Origin: Desulfuromonas acetoxidans DSM 684
Lineage (GTDB): Bacteria; Desulfobacterota; Desulfuromonadia; Desulfuromonadales; Desulfuromonadaceae
DNA length: 64,000 nucleotides
Assembly (NCBI RefSeq): GCF_000167355.1
Contig: NZ_AAEW02000003.1
Coordinates: 180,142 to 244,141, forward strand
Direction: 5' to 3'
Below the pieces are notes generated by a model. It saw only the letters and a program-made list of their open reading frames with translations. It was not told the DNA's origin and made no database searches. Positions 59,015 to 64,000 of this stretch are shown piece by piece. Position 1 is the stretch's first letter. Every line of letters starts with the position of its first letter. The translations under genes and the position numbers were made by a program.

Positions 59015-59491
59015 ATGACAGAACAACAGGGAGTTTGCTATACATTCGAAACAGCATTGGAAATGGCGCTTACCATGGAACAGCGTTGCTTCCGGGCCTT
59101 TCTGCAAGCCATCAGAACCGTCAAGGACCGCTCTGCCGGGATGATTCTCAAAGATGCTGCTCTGGAGGAGATCGACCACAAGCAGCGCCTGGAAAAAGCA
59201 TTGATCGAAGGAGGAATCGACCCTGATGAGCATCTGCAGGAAACGATGCCCCTGATGCATCTGGATGACCTACTTAAACAGCAGGAGCTCAACGCAGAAG
59301 CCGACTCTCGTCAGGCTCTGGCCTATGTGATTCATTTGAAAAAAAACAATCTCGAATTCTACGACAAACTGGCTAAAGGCTGTACAGGCGCGCCAATGGC
59401 GCCAATCTTTCAGCAACTGGCCAACGATGAAAGCCTCAATCTGCAGAAACTGGAAGACCTTTACGAGGCACACTTTCTCACGGAGAACTGA
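59015..59491 (+). CDS. ferritin-like/rubrerythrin-type protein
   Basis: 158 aa, all-helical. Helix pairs with EMALTMEQRCF, EEIDHKQRLE (an ExxH pair), NLEFYDKL and DESLNLQKLEDLYE supply the four-helix-bundle diiron ligands. The rubredoxin domain of true rubrerythrins is missing. AAGGAGG lies before the ATG at good spacing. It may protect against peroxide or store iron. A bidirectional terminator follows. Confidence 0.8.
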   Translation: MTEQQGVCYTFETALEMALTMEQRCFRAFLQAIRTVKDRSAGMILKDAALEEIDHKQRLEKALIEGGIDPDEHLQETMPLMHLDDLLKQQELNAEADSRQALAYVIHLKKNNLEFYDKLAKGCTGAPMAPIFQQLANDESLNLQKLEDLYEAHFLTEN

Positions 59492-59511
59492 TCCTCAACA
59501 GACTGAATCAA

Positions 59512-59540
59512 AAAGGCCACAACATGACGTTGTGGCCTTT
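59512..59540. terminator. bidirectional terminator
   Basis: 12-bp stem AAAGGCCACAAC (59512-59523) with GTTGTGGCCTTT (59529-59540), A- and T-runs on both sides, between the ferritin-like gene and gltX converging on it. Confidence 0.85.
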
Positions 59541-59563
59541 ATTGTTTATCAGCACAAGGCATT

Positions 59564-60958
59564 CTAGCCAATCCGAGCAATGGCTCCGTTAAGGCGTTGC
59601 AGGGTGCGCTCACGGCCAAGAACCAGAATCACCTCGAAGATGCCCGGAGCGCTGGTGCCACCGGACAAGGCAACACGGGTCGGTTGACCAACTTTTCCAA
59701 ACTTGAGCCCGGTCTCTTTCAGCACCCCTTTAAATGCCGCTTCAACACCCTCAGGTGTAAATTCACACTGCCCAAATGCATCTGCCAGCGCTTGAAAAAC
59801 CGGCTTTTGATCCGCAGTCAAAAATTTCTCGGCGGCGGATTCATCGAATTCAACGGAATCCGTGACATAGAAAACCGCTTTTTCCGCCATCTCTACCATG
59901 GTTTTACTGCGGTCCTGCAAAGTTTTGACCACTTCCGCCAAATCGATTCCGTCAACAGGCGGGTAACCAAGGGTCGTCAAGTATTCACCAAGCAGTTCGC
60001 CAAGACGTTGCGGGGCTCCGGTCTTGATATAATGCTCGTTAAGCCACAACAGTTTTTCAGGGTTAAACACCCCGGCAGAGCGACCGACATTTTCAAGACT
60101 GAACTTCTCAACCAGATCATCCATAGAGAAAATTTCTTCATCACCGAACGACCAACCAAGGCGCACCAGATAATTGACCATCGCTTCAGGAAGATACCCC
60201 ATGTCACGATACGCCATGACTGAAGTCGCCCCATGCCGTTTAGACAGGCGCTTTTTATCGGAACCGAGAATCATCGGCACATGGGCAAATTCCGGGACCG
60301 CATAACCCAGCGCTTCATAAATCTGAATCTGGCGGGGGGTGTTGTTGACATGGTCGTCTCCACGCACGACCAGGGTCAACCCCATCTCGGCATCATCAAC
60401 GACTACGACAAAATTGTAGGTCGGGGTGCCATCGGTACGTTGAATGATCATGTCATCCAGTTCTTCGTTATTGAAACTGATCGTTCCTTTAATCCGGTCA
60501 TTGAAGCTGGTAACACCGGCTTCTTTGGATTTAAAACGGATGACGTAGGGTGTATCATCATCACGAGGTTCAAGAGCGCGACAGGTGCCGTCGTATTGCG
60601 GTTTATCGCCGCGAGCCATGGCTGCCTCGCGTTTGGCATCAAGATCTTCTTGGGAGCAATAGCATTTATAGGCCTTGCCCTCATCAAGCAGTTGCTGGAT
60701 TTTAGCTTTGTACAGATCAAAACGTTCGGTCTGATAAAAAGGCCCCTCATCATAGGACAACCCGAGCCAATCCATCGCCTGAAGAATGGCGTCCACTGAC
60801 TCCTGAGTCGAACGTTCCACATCGGTATCCTCGATACGCAAAATAAACGTACCGCCCTCTTTACGGGCAAGAAGATAATTGAACAGTGCGGTACGGGCAC
60901 CACCGATATGCAGATAGCCGGTAGGACTCGGGGCAAAACGGACACGTAGATCAGACAT
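59564..60958 (-). CDS. gltX: glutamyl-tRNA synthetase
   Basis: 464 aa. Class I signature [14 protein letters not shown] at the N-terminus (HIGH box) and KRLSKRHGA (KMSKS box, about 237-245), RIEDTD near 40 and the anticodon-binding helical C-terminus. Charges tRNA-Glu. Its length matches the discriminating bacterial form. The gene stands alone on the minus strand here, closed by a terminator at 59512. Confidence 0.97.
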   Translation of the reverse strand: MSDLRVRFAPSPTGYLHIGGARTALFNYLLARKEGGTFILRIEDTDVERSTQESVDAILQAMDWLGLSYDEGPFYQTERFDLYKAKIQQLLDEGKAYKCYCSQEDLDAKREAAMARGDKPQYDGTCRALEPRDDDTPYVIRFKSKEAGVTSFNDRIKGTISFNNEELDDMIIQRTDGTPTYNFVVVVDDAEMGLTLVVRGDDHVNNTPRQIQIYEALGYAVPEFAHVPMILGSDKKRLSKRHGATSVMAYRDMGYLPEAMVNYLVRLGWSFGDEEIFSMDDLVEKFSLENVGRSAGVFNPEKLLWLNEHYIKTGAPQRLGELLGEYLTTLGYPPVDGIDLAEVVKTLQDRSKTMVEMAEKAVFYVTDSVEFDESAAEKFLTADQKPVFQALADAFGQCEFTPEGVEAAFKGVLKETGLKFGKVGQPTRVALSGGTSAPGIFEVILVLGRERTLQRLNGAIARIG

Positions 60959-61056
60959 GGGAAACTCCTGATGGATTAAAAAAGAAAGGTCATTGCGACC
61001 TTGGTTTTATACTGCAACCATCGGAGGGAAACAAGGGATTTATCAATGGCAGGCTG

Positions 61057-61860
61057 TCAATCGACCACAACACCGGCATAGCCGACGACGGCGGAATGAT
61101 CACCGCTGACATCACCGGAATCACCGTAACGGATCAGACGGGCATGGTGGGCTCCGAGAGCTTGACAAATCTCCACCATCAACACCGCAGCACAAACGCC
61201 GCACATGGTGATACGTTCGCTCTTTACCTGGTGGTAGAGGGCCTCAGCATCAAGTTGCAACAGGGCATCGAGTGCCAGTTGGTCTTTTTTACGTGCCACA
61301 CTCGAAGGTTCATAATGGGTCATATCGGAGCTGGCAACGATCAACACCCTCCCCCCATCCTCTTTGAGAACCGCGCCGATGCCTGCGCCGAGTTGCTGAA
61401 GGATCGAAAAGGACAGCGGCCCGAGCATGAGAGGGATAATGGATAGATTAGGATTTTTCACCTGCAAAAACGGCAACAAAACTTCAAGAGAATGTTCACC
61501 CTGATGACTCTGCATCTCCCCCGTCAAATGGGGCACGGCATCAAGCAGGCGCTGAGCCATGGTTTCAGCAATCGGCACCTCGCCCAGAGGTGTTTTCCAA
61601 CTTCCCTGAGAGTAAAGTGCACAAGGATGACCAATGCCGCGATGATTCGGCCCCAATAACAGAACAGTGTCCGGCACATCCACTCCAGCCAGGGTTTCGC
61701 CGGCAATCGCCCCCGAATACATATAACCGGCATGGGGCATCATCACACCATAGGCAGGCTTTCCTGGCTGATCCGTTGTCAGAAACAGCTCGACCTGTTG
61801 CCTTAATTCATAGGGATCATCAGTGTAAAATTGACCGGAAACAGCTGGCTGGCGAATCAT
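61057..61860 (-). CDS. amrB: MEMO-family protein (AmmeMemoRadiSam system protein B)
   Basis: 267 aa. SGQFYTDDPYELRQQVE... at the N-terminus, MPHAGYMYSGAIAG and LLGPNHRG (metal-site histidines) and SSDMTHYEP (about 176-184) are MEMO/AmmeMemoRadiSam marks. The system often includes a radical SAM and an AMMECR1 partner, but neither lies next to it here. GGGAGG precedes the ATG. The reaction is unknown; it is metal-binding and has no proven enzyme role. Confidence 0.88.
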   Translation of the reverse strand: MIRQPAVSGQFYTDDPYELRQQVELFLTTDQPGKPAYGVMMPHAGYMYSGAIAGETLAGVDVPDTVLLLGPNHRGIGHPCALYSQGSWKTPLGEVPIAETMAQRLLDAVPHLTGEMQSHQGEHSLEVLLPFLQVKNPNLSIIPLMLGPLSFSILQQLGAGIGAVLKEDGGRVLIVASSDMTHYEPSSVARKKDQLALDALLQLDAEALYHQVKSERITMCGVCAAVLMVEICQALGAHHARLIRYGDSGDVSGDHSAVVGYAGVVVD

Positions 61861-61869
61861 ATTTTCCTC

Positions 61870-62040
61870 CCATCAACGCACCCGATGTCATGAGCGATTA
61901 ACGGCGTCCGGCGAGATGCCATGACGGTTGAAGAACGACCTTGTTACTCCTTGATCGTTATGAGCAAGACGAGAACCACATTTGCGCCTTGCGTCATCGA
62001 AACATTGACGAATGGGGCTTTTTTCAAAACGCTGCTATAA
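61870..62040. repeat. decayed copy of the dispersed repeat
   Basis: The block order matches the copies at 22 and 63 kb (…CATTTGCGCCTTGCG…AACATTGACGAATGGGGC…TTTTTTCAAAACGCTGCTAT) but with many changes. It fills the gap between the MEMO and TauE genes and includes the stop codon of the latter (62035-62037). Confidence 0.45.
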
Positions 62041-62850
62041 GGCAGTCGACATGATTCGAATGGCGACAACAACCAAAAGCACTGCAAATACCTTAACCAG
62101 TTTAGCATGGGAAAAAGCACCAGCAAGTCGGACGCCGATTCGTGATCCGATCAGAGAGAACGGCAGCACAAGAAGCACGACAGGGAGAACAACAAACCCC
62201 ACCGCCCCATGAGGAAGATGAGAGATCTGCCAACCATTATAAATGTAGGCCAGAGTTCCCGTTAAAGAGGAGACAACTATCAGGGCGCTGGAGTTACCAA
62301 CGGCGAGATGGATGGGAAAGCTTAAAAACAGGACCATCAACGGTACGGCAATAACGCCGCCGCCAATACCGAAAAAAGCTGAAAACGCGCCACTGATGCC
62401 ACCGACAACCAGCAGTGAAATCGGGCGATCAATCAGTGCTTTTTCGGACGGAGACATACCGCCGAACACCAGTTTTGCCGCCACGGTCAATTGCATCACC
62501 CCGAACAAGACCCTTAAAATCGGGCCACTAAGCATGGAAGCGCCCCAGGCACCAACCAGGGCTCCCAAAGCAGATCCCACCGCCAGAAAGACCACCTGAT
62601 GAAAATCGACATGACCTTGAGCATTGTGTCCCAAAGTATTGCTGATGGAGGTTGGAATAATAATGGCCAGGCTAGTGGCAAAAGCACAATGGACCAGCAC
62701 ATCGGGATGAACCCCGACAAGGTGAAAACACCATAAGAACAACGGCACCAAGATGACGCCACCACCGATGCCGAGAAGCCCTGACAGACATCCGGCACAG
62801 ATACCGAGGACAGCGAATCCAACGAGAACCTGTGGGGCCCAGAATGTCAT
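62035..62850 (-). CDS. sulfite exporter TauE/SafE family protein
   Basis: 271 aa, seven to eight membrane helices. GILGIGGGVILVPLFL near the N-terminus and GIGGGVIAVPLMV in the second half are the family repeat motifs. The ATG at 62850 has CAGGAG before it; the longer frame continues across the tRNA-Cys gene and cannot be real. It exports sulfonates, sulfite or other organosulfur anions in characterised relatives; the substrate here is unknown. Confidence 0.9.
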   Translation of the reverse strand: MTFWAPQVLVGFAVLGICAGCLSGLLGIGGGVILVPLFLWCFHLVGVHPDVLVHCAFATSLAIIIPTSISNTLGHNAQGHVDFHQVVFLAVGSALGALVGAWGASMLSGPILRVLFGVMQLTVAAKLVFGGMSPSEKALIDRPISLLVVGGISGAFSAFFGIGGGVIAVPLMVLFLSFPIHLAVGNSSALIVVSSLTGTLAYIYNGWQISHLPHGAVGFVVLPVVLLVLPFSLIGSRIGVRLAGAFSHAKLVKVFAVLLVVVAIRIMSTAL

Positions 62851-62872
62851 GGCAAACTCCTGAAATGAAAAA

Positions 62873-62897
62873 AGCCAGCCTGACAAACAGGCTGGCT
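62873..62897 (-). terminator. terminator of tRNA-Cys
   Basis: AGCCAGCCTG (62873-62882) pairs with CAGGCTGGCT (62888-62897), followed on the minus strand by TTTTTT. It separates tRNA-Cys from the downstream TauE gene. Confidence 0.85.
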
Positions 62898-62904
62898 CAA
62901 TATT

Positions 62905-62978
62905 TGGAGGCCCCGCCCAGATTCGAACTGGGGATAAAGGCTTTGCAGGCCTCTGCCTTACCACTTGGCGACGGGGCC
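62905..62978 (-). tRNA. tRNA-Cys (anticodon GCA)
   Basis: 74 nt on the minus strand, acceptor GGCCCCG with CGGGGCC, then T and encoded CCA. The anticodon loop CTGCAAA gives GCA; the T arm has GTTCGAATC. Confidence 0.97.
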
Positions 62979-63060
62979 GTGACGTCAAAAAAATGCTCCT
63001 TGCGTCAAGGCCCGCTAGTGATATCAAATCACTGTGATTACTGTCAAGAAAAAAGTCTTT

Positions 63061-63222
63061 AACAGACTGTTGAAAAACAGCGCGTGGAACCCATGAACGA
63101 GCGACAAAAATCTAGGACGGATTTTTAAGAGCCAGATTTTGTCAACAAGGCACAAATCGCTTTTAAAACTCGCGGGGTTGAAAAGCCCCAGGATAAGAGG
63201 ATTTCAACATCGTGCTAAACCT
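63061..63222. repeat. long copy of the dispersed palindromic repeat
   Basis: About 160 bp. Begins AACAGACTGTTGAAAAAC, contains GACAAAAATCTAG…CAGATTTTGTC, then GTTGAAAAGCCCC, and ends GGATTTCAACATCGTGCTA. The block order is that of the 21897-22083 copy. It sits between tRNA-Cys and the MTH1187 gene. Confidence 0.6.
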
Positions 63223-63242
63223 TTTTTTGTAATCATAGCAGG

Positions 63243-63545
63243 TTATTCAACCAGTTGCTCTTCCACTGAACGCATCTTGCGTTCCATGGTATGTTCACGA
63301 TCACGGCGATCATCGATCTTGATCAACGTCGACACGCGATGTGCACCGGCATTAAATGGCGATTCGTGCATCTTGCGCACCAGAGCAAAAATTTCGTCCA
63401 GTTCCCCTTCGAGTATGGTGCCCATCGGCGTCAACTGATAGTTCAAACCCGATTCTTTGACCAGTTGCAGACAACCGGCAACAAATTTGGACAACCCTCC
63501 GCTACCTTCACCAAGCGGTGTACAACTGATTTGAACGACGGCCAT
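63243..63545 (-). CDS. MTH1187/YkoF-type thiamine-binding protein
   Basis: 100 aa. The DUF77/MTH1187 fold: 'VQISCTPLGEGSGGLSKFVAGC' start, YQLTPMGTILEGELDEIF (about 36-53) and the RVSTLIKID strand. Homologues bind thiamine or a related pyrimidine. AGGAGG precedes the ATG at 63545. Confidence 0.87.
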   Translation of the reverse strand: MAVVQISCTPLGEGSGGLSKFVAGCLQLVKESGLNYQLTPMGTILEGELDEIFALVRKMHESPFNAGAHRVSTLIKIDDRRDREHTMERKMRSVEEQLVE

Positions 63546-63589
63546 ATTTTCCTCCTGTCGTCATATGTTGAAAAAATGATCCCACAAGT

Positions 63590-64000
63590 TTAGAAAAGCA
63601 TGCTCACGAATGTAAACGGTAAATTTAAAAAATCACCCCCTTGCTGCGCTTGATACGTGCGCAGCAGGGCAGCGGCATTATCCCGACTCACATCCGTCAC
63701 CACCTGGATACCACCCCCTCTAATTTTTTTGGCCATTGATCGGGTTTGTCCCCCCTCATCGAAACCAACGGTTTGGATTCTTCTCCAGGGGCCCCACACC
63801 CCAATTTTGAACCCCGGCCCAGGGGAATGGCCCCAAACACTTGGACAAAGGGTTCCTAAAAAGTAACAAGTCTAAACCGGTCCCTCCTCTAACAAGGGTA
63901 AGTTGGGGACACACCAAACGCCTTGTTAACCTTGCTTTAAAACAACATTTTGGTAGTGAAACAAAATATTATGGGCCGCGAAATCATATATTCCTCCGGG
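63590..64000. other. contig-edge region, low confidence sequence
   Basis: A leftward frame of 69 codons (63590-63799), with GGIQVVTDVSRDNAAALLR, may be the end of a truncated gene, but it has no start or ribosome site I trust. From about 63,720 the bases show runs such as CCCCAATTTTGAACCCC and irregular spacing, as at a poor read end. I call no gene here. Confidence 0.3.

Noticed and set aside
62851..63027. N-terminal extension of the TauE/SafE gene
   Set aside because: It runs through tRNA-Cys and its terminator; the ATG at 62850 has a good ribosome site.

Overview
The window looks like a draft contig from a Desulfuromonadales-type deltaproteobacterium, closest in flavour to Desulfuromonas or Pelobacter. 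This is an inference. It rests on the gene families (PsrABC-like respiratory complex, many molybdopterin enzymes, an AcoR-type sigma54 activator, a HesB-like selenoprotein) and on a dispersed 'GTTGAAAAAGTCCC...' palindromic repeat that I associate with those genomes. Both ends read like unpolished contig edges. No genus can be proved from the window alone.

Layout: 0.4-1.9 kb, a PPIase-less trigger-factor relative and a small partner (minus). 2.6-9.7 kb, a minus-strand molybdate operon: two MoeA-type proteins, ModA, a DUF364 chelatase-like protein, ModB and ModC, followed by DUF169 and ferredoxin-nitroreductase genes. 10.3-12.8 kb, a plus operon moaE-moaC-mogA/mobB plus a membrane protein. 12.9-15.3 kb, a minus operon of a ketopantoate-reductase-like protein, a NifU-like protein and an EamA transporter. 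15.7-21.8 kb, a plus operon mobA, CCG-domain Fe-S oxidoreductase, molybdopterin oxidoreductase, DUF2064 and ferredoxin-DUF169. 22.1-22.4 kb, a gene with an in-frame UGA encoding a probable HesB-like selenoprotein. 23.5-35.4 kb, a long minus cluster: GNAT, metallo-beta-lactamase, flavin reductase, moaA, DUF2064, glycerol-facilitator channel, CobW GTPase, a NitT/TauT-type ABC transporter, and a 1024-residue radical SAM / ArsM-like methyltransferase / DUF5714 fusion.

36.0-43.8 kb holds a GAF-PAS-AAA-Fis sigma54 activator followed by a three-subunit molybdoenzyme complex (catalytic subunit, four-cluster ferredoxin, NrfD/PsrC-like anchor) and a Tes/MJ0619-like radical SAM protein. 45.0-52.0 kb holds a second, quite different molybdoenzyme. 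It resembles catechol-dehydroxylase/transhydroxylase-type enzymes and has lost two of the four N-terminal cluster cysteines. It comes with a small ferredoxin-like partner, tiny Cys-rich or basic proteins, an OFA-type and an AAHS-type MFS transporter and a TetR regulator; this looks like an aromatic-compound system. 52.3-63.5 kb is mostly housekeeping: tRNA-Gly, pgsA, lytic transglycosylase, nadB, chorismate mutase, a detached DAHP-synthase regulatory domain, a CHASE4-PAS-GAF sensor, SUI1, a ferritin-like protein, gltX, MEMO, TauE/SafE, tRNA-Cys and MTH1187.

The unifying observation is regulatory. Sigma54 (-24/-12) promoters sit in front of most of the molybdenum operons on both strands. A shared 15-bp dyad, GTnTCA-WWW-TGAnAC, lies about 70-180 bp upstream of several of them and also upstream of the sigma54 activator gene. 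I read this as one regulon that couples molybdate uptake, molybdopterin synthesis and several molybdoenzymes to one sensed signal. The signal and the substrates are not readable from the sequence.
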